Source of the DNA: Paracoccaceae bacterium
Lineage (GTDB): Bacteria > Pseudomonadota > Alphaproteobacteria > Rhodobacterales > Rhodobacteraceae
DNA: 15,115 nt
Reading direction: 5' to 3'
Assembly (NCBI GenBank): GCA_030626365.1
Contig: DAOUPC010000024.1
Coordinates: forward strand, 1-15,115
The position numbers were made by a program, and so were the translations under genes. Below the pieces are notes generated by a model. The model was given only the letters and a program-made list of their open reading frames with translations, was not told where the DNA came from and made no database searches. Of the stretch, positions 5,759 to 12,676 are shown one piece after another; position 1 is the stretch's first letter; each line of letters begins with the position of its first letter.

Positions 5759-7336
5759 ATGATGATCCGCATTCTTTCGTCTGTTGCCGCCCTTGGCCTG
5801 ACGGCTGGCATTGCCGCCGCCGATTACCAACTGACCATCCTGCATACCAATGATTTCCATTCCCGGTTCGAACCGATCAGCAAATATGACAGCGGGTGCC
5901 GCGAAGGCGACAACGCCGGGGGCAAATGCTTTGGCGGGACGGCCCGGTTGGTCACGGCCATTGCCGACGCCCGCACGCGGTCTGCCAATTCCATTCTGGT
6001 CAGTGGCGGGGATCAGTTTCAGGGGTCGCTGTTTTATACCTATTACAAGGGCAAAGTCGCGGCCGAGATGATGAACAAGCTGGGGTATGACGCGATGACC
6101 GTGGGCAACCACGAATTCGACGACGGCCCCGAGGTGCTGCGCGGGTTCATGGATGCGCTGAACTTTCCAGTGCTGATGTCCAACGCCGATTACAGCGGCG
6201 AAGAGATGCTGGCAGGCAAGCTGCTGAAATCGACGGTGATTGAACGGGGCGGTGAAAAGATTGGCCTGATCGGCCTGACACCACAGGATACCGATGAACT
6301 GGCCAGCCCCGGACCGAACGTGCGGTTTTCCGACCCGGTGGCGGCGGTTCAGAAAGAGGTCGATGTGCTGACCGGCATGGGGGTGAACAAGATCATTGTT
6401 CTTAGCCATTCGGGCTATGCGGTGGATCAGCGCGTCGCGGCCGGAACCACCGGTGTGGATGTGATCGTTGGCGGGCATTCCAATACCTACCTCAGCAATG
6501 TGTCGGACCGGGCCGCGGGGCCTTATCCGACAATGGTCGGGCAAACGGCGATTGTTCAGGCCTATGCCTATGGCAAGTTTCTGGGCGAGCTGAACGTCAC
6601 CTTTGACGATGCGGGCAATGTCACGCAGGCAACGGGCGAACCGCTGGCGATGGACGCCGGCGTGCCCGAGGACACGGGCACCGTTGCACGGATTGCCGAA
6701 CTGGCCATGCCGCTGGACGAGATACGCACCATGGTTGTGGCCAGTGCCGCATCAGTGATCGAAGGTGACCGGGCCGTGTGCCGTGTGCAGGAATGCGCGA
6801 TGGGCAATCTGGTGGCTGATGCGATGCTTGACCGGGTGGCTGCCCAGGGTGTGAGCATCGCCATTGCCAACTCGGGCGGGCTGCGGGCCAGTATCGATGC
6901 GGGTGAAATCACCATGGGCGAGGTGCTGACGGTGCTGCCGTTCCAGAACACGCTGGCGACGTTTGAAATCAGCGGTCAGGGCATTGTTGATGCGCTAGAG
7001 AACGGCGTAAGTCAGGTCGAAGAGGTCAAGGGCCGCTTTCCGCAGGTGGCGGGTCTGACATTCATCTGGGACGCGTCAAAGGCCCCGAACGAAGGGCGCG
7101 TTCAGTCGGTCATGGTGGCCAGTGGTGATGGGTTTGTGCCGATCGATCCGGCGAAAACCTATCTGGTTGTGACCAATAATTATGTGCGCAACGGCGGGGA
7201 CGGCTATAAAATGTTCCGCGGTGACGACAAGAACGCCTATGATTTCGGCCCCGATCTGGCCGATGTGACGGCAGAGTATCTGGCAGCACATGCACCATAT
7301 GCGCCCTATGTCGATGGGCGGATTGGCCAAAAGTAA
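5759..7336 (+). CDS. Secreted 5'-nucleotidase / UDP-sugar hydrolase (UshA-like)
   Basis: A 525-residue two-domain metallophosphatase. Residues 1-21 are a Sec signal peptide with cleavage at AAA/DY, so the enzyme acts in the periplasm. The metallophosphatase domain shows LHTNDFHSR (D32, H34), GGDQFQG (D85), GNHEF (N117, H118), LSHSG and GGHSNT, all dimetal-site motifs. The C-terminal 5'-nucleotidase domain contains NSGGLRASI, LPFQNTLATF and TNNYVRNGGDGY, which bind the nucleoside. It releases phosphate and nucleosides from extracellular nucleotides. Cysteines 47 and 57, and the CRVQEC pair, may form disulfides. ATG 5759 was chosen with AGGGAG 8 nt upstream; ATG 5762 would change one residue only. 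The gene is divergent from DUF952-pyrD and convergent with a MarR gene. Confidence 0.92.
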   Translation: MMIRILSSVAALGLTAGIAAADYQLTILHTNDFHSRFEPISKYDSGCREGDNAGGKCFGGTARLVTAIADARTRSANSILVSGGDQFQGSLFYTYYKGKVAAEMMNKLGYDAMTVGNHEFDDGPEVLRGFMDALNFPVLMSNADYSGEEMLAGKLLKSTVIERGGEKIGLIGLTPQDTDELASPGPNVRFSDPVAAVQKEVDVLTGMGVNKIIVLSHSGYAVDQRVAAGTTGVDVIVGGHSNTYLSNVSDRAAGPYPTMVGQTAIVQAYAYGKFLGELNVTFDDAGNVTQATGEPLAMDAGVPEDTGTVARIAELAMPLDEIRTMVVASAASVIEGDRAVCRVQECAMGNLVADAMLDRVAAQGVSIAIANSGGLRASIDAGEITMGEVLTVLPFQNTLATFEISGQGIVDALENGVSQVEEVKGRFPQVAGLTFIWDASKAPNEGRVQSVMVASGDGFVPIDPAKTYLVVTNNYVRNGGDGYKMFRGDDKNAYDFGPDLADVTAEYLAAHAPYAPYVDGRIGQK

Positions 7337-7342
7337 CGACCC

Positions 7343-7363
7343 GGCCAGCGGCAGGCGCTGGCC
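7343..7363. terminator. Hairpin shared by convergent nucleotidase and MarR genes
   Basis: GGCCAGCG (7343-7350) and CGCTGGCC (7356-7363) form a perfect 8-bp stem with a 5-nt loop. It lies 7 bp after the nucleotidase stop and directly abuts the MarR stop, between convergent genes. On plus it is followed by TTAT only, and on minus by GGGTCG, so U-tracts are poor; termination could be bidirectional but weak. Confidence 0.55.
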
Positions 7364-7831
7364 TTATCGCCCGTCTAGCGGGGACTTAAGGGGCGCGCGG
7401 CTCCGGTCGTTGCCGGCCAGGGTGATCTTTGCAAGCAGCGCCAGAAAGGTATCCCTTTCGTCGTGATCCAGCCCGGCCAGAATGTCGGGCTGTACCTTGT
7501 TGACATGTGGTGCTGCGACTTCAAGTAACCCAAGCCCCTCGTCGGTCAGTGTCAGCACCTTGGCGCGCCGGTCGCTGCGTGATGTGGTGCGCCGGATCAA
7601 CCCACGGATTTCCAGCCGGTCGATCACCTTGCCCAAGGTGGCCCGGTCATAGGCCACCAGCCCGGCCAGCGTGGCCTGATCGACATCAGGGTGCGCGCGG
7701 ATACCGGACAGGGCGGCGTATTGCACCGGAGTCAGGGTCAGATCGACCCCGGCCATGCGTTCACAAAACAGCGCAACCGAGATCTGGTGCAGGCGCCGGA
7801 TCAGGTGGCCGGGCATTGAATAGATGTCCAT
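7364..7831 (-). CDS. MarR-family transcriptional regulator
   Basis: A 155-residue protein with the MarR winged helix-turn-helix. The helix-turn-helix runs over LTPVQYAALSGIRAHPDVDQATLAGLVAYDRATLGKVIDRLEIRGLIRR (about 33-80), followed by the wing RTTSRSDRRAKVLTLTDEG (81-99). Flanking helices form the dimer interface. Such proteins usually repress a neighbouring or own promoter and release DNA on binding small phenolic or other ligands. ATG 7831 has GGGGA about 6 nt upstream. It is divergent from selU, with 164 bp between, and could regulate itself or selU; nothing in the sequence identifies its ligand. Confidence 0.9.
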   Translation of the reverse strand: MDIYSMPGHLIRRLHQISVALFCERMAGVDLTLTPVQYAALSGIRAHPDVDQATLAGLVAYDRATLGKVIDRLEIRGLIRRTTSRSDRRAKVLTLTDEGLGLLEVAAPHVNKVQPDILAGLDHDERDTFLALLAKITLAGNDRSRAPLKSPLDGR

Positions 7832-7862
7832 TGTCGTCCCCGGAGGTTGAAATCAGGTCATG

Positions 7863-7891
7863 AATTTGGCTGCCCGACAATAAATTGGCAA
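7863..7891 (-). promoter_or_regulatory. Candidate promoter of the MarR gene
   Basis: On the minus strand TTGCCA (complement of 7886-7891) is followed after 17 bp by CAAATT (complement of 7863-7868), a weak -10. The distance to ATG 7831 gives a leader of about 25 nt. The same stretch has a loose direct repeat (AATTTGGCTGCC and AAATTGGCAAGCC on plus) that could be an operator. Both are inferred only from sequence. Confidence 0.3.
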
Positions 7892-7931
7892 GCCCGCATG
7901 ATGTAGCACACCCCACGACACGTTTGCGGGG

Positions 7932-7952
7932 GGAAATCCGGGAATTTTTCCC
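7932..7952. repeat. Inverted repeat upstream of selU
   Basis: GGGAATTTTTCCC at 7940-7952 is a perfect 5-bp inverted repeat, and GGGAAA at 7932-7937 can alternatively pair with TTTCCC at 7947-7952. It lies directly before an in-frame ATG at 7954 that I did not use as the selU start. It may be a MarR operator or an RNA hairpin in the selU leader; function is unproven. Confidence 0.35.
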
Positions 7953-7995
7953 AATGGCGGCTTTCGCCTGCGCAGATGGCAAGGTATGGCAGGGC

Positions 7996-9066
7996 ATGGC
8001 GCAGGAATTCACCACACTTTGCGGGCTTGCCGAACACGGGTTCGATACCGTGATCGATGTCCGCAGCCCGGCCGAGTTCGCCGAGGACCACGTGCCTGGT
8101 GCCATCAACCTTCCGGTTCTCAGCAATGAAGAACGGGCACGGGTCGGCACGATTTATGTTCAGCAAAGCCGGTTTCTTGCGCGCAAGATCGGCGCGGCGC
8201 TGGTGTTTCGCAATGCGGCGGCGCATGTGGAAAATCGGCTGATGGACCGGGATGGTGCCTGGCGGCCCCTGGTCTATTGCTGGCGCGGCGGGCAGCGGTC
8301 CGGGTCGTTTGGCTGGATGCTGGGCCAGATCGGCTGGCGGTCGCAGGTCATCGAGGGCGGCTATCGCAGTTATCGCCGGCTGGTCAAACAGGGGCTTTAT
8401 GATGATCCGCTGGCGCACCGGCTGGTGGCGCTGGATGGCTATACCGGCACGGCCAAGACCGCGCTGTTGCATGTTCTGGCGGCGCGTGGGGTGCAGGTTC
8501 TGGACCTTGAGGGGCTGGCCGGGCATCGCGGGTCGCTTCTGGGCGGGCTGGCTGATCCGCAGCCGGGGCAAAAGGCGTTCGAGACACGGTTGGCCCGTGC
8601 GCTTCTTGATCTGGACCCGGCAAGGCCGGTACTGGTCGAGGCCGAGTCAAGCAAGATTGGCGCGCGGATCATTCCGCCCAGCCTGTGGGCGGCGATGAAA
8701 AAGGCCCCCCGGATAGAGGTTATCGCGCCGGTTGCGGCCCGCACGGCCTATCTGGTGCAGGCGTATGATGACATCCTGTCAGATGGCGAAGGGCTGCGCC
8801 GCAAGCTAAATCCGCTGCGGGTCCATCGTGGTCACGAGGTGGTTGATGGCTGGTTTGAGCTGATTGGCGCGGGCGACAAGGCCGCCCTGACACAGGCGCT
8901 GATGCAGCAGCATTATGACCTTGCCTATGACAGATCACGCGGGGCCCATGATGTTACGATACTGGCGCGGATCTCGGCGGTAACGCTGGACGACAAGGGG
9001 CTGGATAGCGCCGCCACCGGAATCGCGACCGCACTAGAGGCCTATGGCGCCTCTCTTGCTGAGTGA
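7996..9066 (+). CDS. selU: tRNA 2-selenouridine synthase (SelU/MnmH)
   Basis: A 356-residue protein (E. coli SelU is about 364). The N-terminal rhodanese domain (1-130) contains DVRSPAEFAEDHVPGAINLP and the catalytic loop YCWRGGQRSGS with Cys95. A P-loop NTPase domain follows, with GYTGTAKT (148-155) as a Walker A-like motif. It converts 2-thiouridine to 2-selenouridine at the wobble position of tRNAs for Lys, Glu and Gln, via a geranylated intermediate, using selenophosphate from SelD. I chose ATG 7996 (MAQEFTTLCGLAEHGFDTVIDV) because it fits the family N-terminus, with AAGG at 7981-7984; ATG 7954 would add 14 residues. The selD fusion is convergent to it. Confidence 0.92.
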   Translation: MAQEFTTLCGLAEHGFDTVIDVRSPAEFAEDHVPGAINLPVLSNEERARVGTIYVQQSRFLARKIGAALVFRNAAAHVENRLMDRDGAWRPLVYCWRGGQRSGSFGWMLGQIGWRSQVIEGGYRSYRRLVKQGLYDDPLAHRLVALDGYTGTAKTALLHVLAARGVQVLDLEGLAGHRGSLLGGLADPQPGQKAFETRLARALLDLDPARPVLVEAESSKIGARIIPPSLWAAMKKAPRIEVIAPVAARTAYLVQAYDDILSDGEGLRRKLNPLRVHRGHEVVDGWFELIGAGDKAALTQALMQQHYDLAYDRSRGAHDVTILARISAVTLDDKGLDSAATGIATALEAYGASLAE

Positions 9067-9097
9067 ACCTGTTGAATAATCCACGTCCGGGCATTTT

Positions 9098-9141
9098 GAA
9101 GAAATGCCAGCCCCCGCGCGCCCCACGGCGGGGGCTTTGCG
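9098..9141 (-). terminator. Left hairpin of mirrored pair; minus-strand terminator candidate
   Basis: AGCCCCCGC (9109-9117) and GCGGGGGCT (9128-9136) form a perfect 9-bp GC stem with a 10-nt loop. Read on the minus strand, the stem is followed by GGCATTTCTTC, a U-rich tail, so it fits termination of the selD transcript that ends at 9326. On plus only TTT follows. Its flank is an inverted copy of the hairpin at 9202-9237. Confidence 0.55.
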
Positions 9142-9201
9142 ACGGTGCATCCAATTGATCTGTAATATGTTCACACAACACGGCGGGTTTGGCTGTTGTA
9201 A

Positions 9202-9237
9202 TGCAGGCCCCCACCCGGGCGGGGGCTGACATTTTTT
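9202..9237 (+). terminator. Right hairpin of mirrored pair; plus-strand terminator
   Basis: TGCA-g-GCCCCC pairs with GGGGGC-TG-a-CA across a short CCCGGG-containing loop (9202-9231, one bulge on each side), then comes TTTTTT at 9232-9237. This is a strong Rho-independent terminator for plus-strand transcription, most likely selU, which ends 136 bp upstream. Confidence 0.65.
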
Positions 9238-9325
9238 CAAACCAGATGGGTTTTCAAAGGTTCCTTGATTGATAGTGTTCTGTGACGACCCGGCAGGCGA
9301 TCGGCCCTTGCCACCCCCCCGGGCC

Positions 9326-11488
9326 TTAGCCCAGCAGAACCTGTGGTTCACCCGTTGTCAGAACCCCGATCTTTGCGGCGGTATACCCCGCATCGGCCAG
9401 TTGGCTGACCAGCGTATCGGCCTGATCCGGCGACACGGCTGCCAGCAATCCACCGGCGGTTTGCGGGTCGAACAACAGCGCGGCCTTGCCGTCGTCGGGC
9501 AGGGTGGTTGCCAGCGCGCGGTTCTCGTCGAACAGGGTTGATTTCACGCCCCTTGTGGCCAGTTCAACCGCCCCGTCCATTGCCGGAATCCGATCCAGAT
9601 CAAGGCGGGCACCGACGCCGGATGCCTCGCATATGCCGGCCAGATGCCCGGCCAGACCAAACCCGGTCACATCGGTCATCGCATGTGCGCCAGACAGGAT
9701 GCGCGCGGCTTGTGACTGGGGCTGAACCATATGCCCGAACGCCGCCAGCACCCATGCGCCCTTTGCCTGTCCGGCCATTTCGGCGGCCATCAGAACGCCA
9801 GAGCCCAGCGGCTTGGTCAGGATCAGTGCATCCCCCGCACGCGCCCCCGCCAGCGTGATTGGGGCGCCCTCGCACAGGCCGGTCACGGTGAATCCGATGG
9901 TCAGTTCGTCCCCGGCAGAGGTATGCCCGCCGACAATCTCGGCCCCTGCCGCGCGCATCACATCGCCCGCCACGGCCATGATTTCGCCCAGCGTGCGGTC
10001 CTGCAATGCAGGCGACAGGCGTGGCAGGATAACGGTGGCGGTTGCGGCCTGTGGGGCGGCCCCCATGGCCCAGATATCGCCAAGCGCGTGGATGGCGGCA
10101 ATCCGGGTCATCAGCACCGGGTCGTCGGTAAGGCTGCGCAGATGGTCGGTGGTCATGACCTGATGCGCGCCCCCGGTCAACAGCAATGCGGCGTCATCCC
10201 CGGGTAGTGGTTTTATGTCGTCACGCCGGGATTGGGGAAGGGTGGTCAGTGCCCGGCGCAGGGCGGTGCGCCCAACCTTGGCCCCGCATCCGCCGCACAG
10301 TGGTTTGTCGCCCAGTGCCTGCGCCAGTCCGGTGGTGTGCATGGCCGGAATGTTGGGCGGGTCCATCGTGGGCAGTTCACGAAACTGGTTCATGAACGTC
10401 TGATCGATACGGTCCTTCCAGCGCCACATCAGCGCCCCGGAAAACACCATGCCGGCCTTTTCCGCCAATGCCGACTTTGCGCCCAGCGATATCAGTTTCA
10501 GATAATCCCGTTGCGGGCGATATTGCCTTAAGGGGTCTCCGGTCATCACGGCGCGCAGGTTGTGGTACAGAACCGGGGCCTCTCTGACCGCATAGACCCC
10601 GGCCTTGGGGCGGGGGCTTTTGCTTAGGTGGACGCAATCGCCGGCGGCAAAGACGGCCGGGTCGCTGGACCTTAGCGTCGCGTCCACGGCAATGAACCCA
10701 TCGTTCAGCGCCAGCCCGGTGTCGGCGATCCAGTCCAGCGCGCGTGGCTTGGCGGTGCCGGTGGTAAAGCGGGTCGCGATGCGCCGGCCATCGTCTAGCA
10801 ACAGGTGGTCGGCATGAAGCGACGTGATTTGCGCGTTCTCGATCACGGCTACCCCAAGGGCCTGCATGGCGGCATTGATCCGCGCCCTTGCCCCGCCACC
10901 CAGCACAGACAACGCACTGGCATTGTCGATCAGGGTGATGGTGTTTCCCGTGCGCCCCCTTGTGATCAGTGCGTTGGCCATCGCCATGGCCAGTTCGGCC
11001 CCGGCCACGCCGCCGCCGATCACCGCCACTTCGCCCGGTTCCGGCCCGTCCAGAAAGGCGCGCCATTTGATGGCAAACGGCCCAAGCGGTTTGGCCGCAA
11101 TGGCATGTTCGCCAAAACCCGGCAGGGTTGGCATGTCGGTGGTGATCCCGACATTGACCGACGCCAGATCAAAGCCGATCGGCGGGCGGCCCGCCACATG
11201 TACCTCGCGGGTGTCCAGATCGATGCCCTGCGCGTTTCCGGCCACGACCCGCGCACCGGCAAACCGGGCCAGCCGGATCAGGTCAATATCCAGCGCGTCA
11301 CGGTCGTAATGCCCCGCCACATACCCCGGCAACATCCCCGAATAAGGTGCGGTCGGGCCGGGGTGAATGACCGTCAGCCGTGCGCCGGGCAGCTTGTTCA
11401 TACCCCATTTGCGCAGCACCAGCGCATGGGTATGCCCGCCGCCAATCAGCACCAGATCATGGGTCAGGGGAAGATGGGGATGGATCAT
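9326..11488 (-). CDS. selD: FAD/NAD(P) oxidoreductase fused to selenophosphate synthase (SelD)
   Basis: A 720-residue fusion, about twice a normal SelD. Residues about 8-370 are a pyridine nucleotide-disulfide/NDH-2-like flavoprotein: FAD motif LVLIGGGHTHA (G16-G18), NAD motif VAVIGGGVAGAELAMA (158-163) and the FAAGDC FAD motif (to C285). From about residue 375 comes SelD, which makes selenophosphate from selenide and ATP. Its catalytic loop CGGCGAK has Cys401 and Lys404 at E. coli Cys17/Lys20 positions, then PLPGDDAALL and GGHTSAGDE. Such fusions are known from genomic surveys; the flavin domain may reduce a selenium source, which is inference. I use ATG 11488; a TTG at 11491 would add one residue. 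It lies 45 bp after mrpG on the same strand and may share that transcript. A small hairpin with AGGA in its loop lies in the spacer. Confidence 0.93.
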   Translation of the reverse strand: MIHPHLPLTHDLVLIGGGHTHALVLRKWGMNKLPGARLTVIHPGPTAPYSGMLPGYVAGHYDRDALDIDLIRLARFAGARVVAGNAQGIDLDTREVHVAGRPPIGFDLASVNVGITTDMPTLPGFGEHAIAAKPLGPFAIKWRAFLDGPEPGEVAVIGGGVAGAELAMAMANALITRGRTGNTITLIDNASALSVLGGGARARINAAMQALGVAVIENAQITSLHADHLLLDDGRRIATRFTTGTAKPRALDWIADTGLALNDGFIAVDATLRSSDPAVFAAGDCVHLSKSPRPKAGVYAVREAPVLYHNLRAVMTGDPLRQYRPQRDYLKLISLGAKSALAEKAGMVFSGALMWRWKDRIDQTFMNQFRELPTMDPPNIPAMHTTGLAQALGDKPLCGGCGAKVGRTALRRALTTLPQSRRDDIKPLPGDDAALLLTGGAHQVMTTDHLRSLTDDPVLMTRIAAIHALGDIWAMGAAPQAATATVILPRLSPALQDRTLGEIMAVAGDVMRAAGAEIVGGHTSAGDELTIGFTVTGLCEGAPITLAGARAGDALILTKPLGSGVLMAAEMAGQAKGAWVLAAFGHMVQPQSQAARILSGAHAMTDVTGFGLAGHLAGICEASGVGARLDLDRIPAMDGAVELATRGVKSTLFDENRALATTLPDDGKAALLFDPQTAGGLLAAVSPDQADTLVSQLADAGYTAAKIGVLTTGEPQVLLG

Positions 11489-11533
11489 CAAACGATTCCG
11501 GTCCTGTTGTCCGGATCTGGCGACCCGCTGTGG

Positions 11534-11905
11534 TTACTCGGCCTTGGCCGTGGGTTCGGTTGCCAGTGTGGCCCAATCCTGATCCTCGCCCACCACGGGC
11601 AGAGATCCGGGCGTTTCATGGCGATGGATATGCACCTTGGCAATGAAATTTGCCGTGATCGGCGCGGTCAGGAACAAGAACAGCGTGATCAGCAATTCAT
11701 GCAGCGACAGGTGCCCCTCGGACATCAGCGAATGCAGGATCGACGCGATCAGCACCCCCCCCACGCCCAGCGTCGTTGCCTTGGTCGGCGCATGCAGGCG
11801 CGACATCGGATTATCCAGCTTGATCAGCCCGTAAGAGCCGACAAAGCCGAACACGCCAGAGATGACCAGAAAGGCCGCAATCAGGAATTCGTAAACCGGG
11901 GTCAT
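11534..11905 (-). CDS. mrpG: Multisubunit cation/proton antiporter subunit G (MrpG/PhaG/MnhG)
   Basis: A 123-residue protein with three hydrophobic helices and the family signature GSYGLIKLDNPMSRLHAPTKATTLGVGGVL. It is part of the Mrp complex in the inner membrane, which exchanges Na+ or K+ for H+ and supports pH and salt tolerance. The C-terminal polar tail (from about 93) is cytoplasmic-looking. GAGG just before ATG 11905 overlaps the mrpF stop, indicating coupled translation; the gap to mrpF is 7 bp. It is the last mrp gene, followed by selD. Confidence 0.93.
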   Translation of the reverse strand: MTPVYEFLIAAFLVISGVFGFVGSYGLIKLDNPMSRLHAPTKATTLGVGGVLIASILHSLMSEGHLSLHELLITLFLFLTAPITANFIAKVHIHRHETPGSLPVVGEDQDWATLATEPTAKAE

Positions 11906-11912
11906 CTGCGCC

Positions 11913-12182
11913 TCATTCTATTATGTTGCCGCGCAGTATGAACCGCGCGTAAGCCACGGTTGACACAAAGCCAAGCATGGCAATGATCAGCACTGCCTCA
12001 AAGTATATTTCGGTGCCGTTGGTCAGGCCGTAAAGGATCAGCATGGCAATCGAATTGATCACCATCGTGTCCAGCGCCAGCACCCGGTCGCCAATGCCGG
12101 TCGCGGTGGCGACCTGCCACAGGTTCATCAGCAAGGCGGCCCCGAAACAGGTGGCGGTAAAATAGATGGCGTAAGCGATCAT
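11913..12182 (-). CDS. mrpF: Antiporter subunit F (MrpF/PhaF/MnhF)
   Basis: An 89-residue, three-helix membrane protein with the family motif GDRVLALDTMVINSIAMLILYGL (short conserved acid in GDRVLALD). It is a small integral subunit of the Mrp antiporter. The start overlaps the mrpE stop by 4 bp, the usual arrangement in this operon. Length and hydrophobicity are normal for the family. Start: ATG 12182. Confidence 0.92.
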   Translation of the reverse strand: MIAYAIYFTATCFGAALLMNLWQVATATGIGDRVLALDTMVINSIAMLILYGLTNGTEIYFEAVLIIAMLGFVSTVAYARFILRGNIIE

Positions 12183-12676
12183 TCGAATATCTCCATCAGG
12201 CGGCGTTCATAGCGGTCCTTGATCTCGTCGCGTATTGCATCGGGGTCCGGCGCGTCCAGGCAATGCACCAACAGGGAATGGCCGTGGTCCGATGTGTCGG
12301 CCGAAACCGTGCCGGGGGTCAGGGTGATGGTTGCGGCCAGCACTGTGATGGCCTCGGGGGTGCGCAGATCAAGCGGGATACAGACCCAGGCCGGTTGCAG
12401 ATCGGCGTTGCTTTTGAACAGGATCAGGCGCGCGACCACGATGTTGGCAACGACAATATCATAAAGCACCACCAGGGTGTATTCGATCATCATCGCCGGA
12501 TTGCGCAGCGTCGGGCGGTCCGGCCAGAACGGGCTGGTGATAAAGGGAATGATGATCCCCAGCAGAAAGCCGAACAATAAAGAGTTCAGCGAAAAGCGGT
12601 TTACCAGCAGCAGCCAGACAAGCGTCAGCAGTACCGTCAATACCGGGTGCGGGAAAAGCCTGCGCACAAGGTTCAT
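12179..12676 (-). CDS. mrpE: Antiporter subunit E (MrpE/PhaE/MnhE)
   Basis: A 165-residue protein. The first part has membrane helices (VLTVLLTLVWLLLVNRFSL and the segment after it), and the second is a soluble domain with PLDLRTPEAITVLAATITLTPGTVS, the most conserved stretch of MrpE. In structures of related complexes MrpE packs at one edge of the assembly. It overlaps mrpD and mrpF by 4 bp each, so translation is likely coupled. Confidence 0.92.
   Translation of the reverse strand: MNLVRRLFPHPVLTVLLTLVWLLLVNRFSLNSLLFGFLLGIIIPFITSPFWPDRPTLRNPAMMIEYTLVVLYDIVVANIVVARLILFKSNADLQPAWVCIPLDLRTPEAITVLAATITLTPGTVSADTSDHGHSLLVHCLDAPDPDAIRDEIKDRYERRLMEIFE

Larger units (their letters stand above)
9067..9325. 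other. 259-bp gap between convergent selU and selD
   Basis: No protein-coding gene was recognised here. The gap holds the two mirrored hairpins and a central AT-richer segment (about 9150-9200). The stretch 9242-9325, next to the selD stop, has no recognisable element apart from a CCCCCCCC run near 9313-9320. No tRNA structure was seen. Confidence 0.6.

Noticed and set aside
7996..11488. In-frame UGA selenocysteine codon near the selenium genes
   Set aside because: All genes here end at stops consistent with family length, and no continuing conserved frame was seen beyond a UGA.
10805..11941. Long plus-strand open frame opposite the selD fusion and mrpG
   Set aside because: Composition is not protein-like and both minus-strand genes have clear family motifs.
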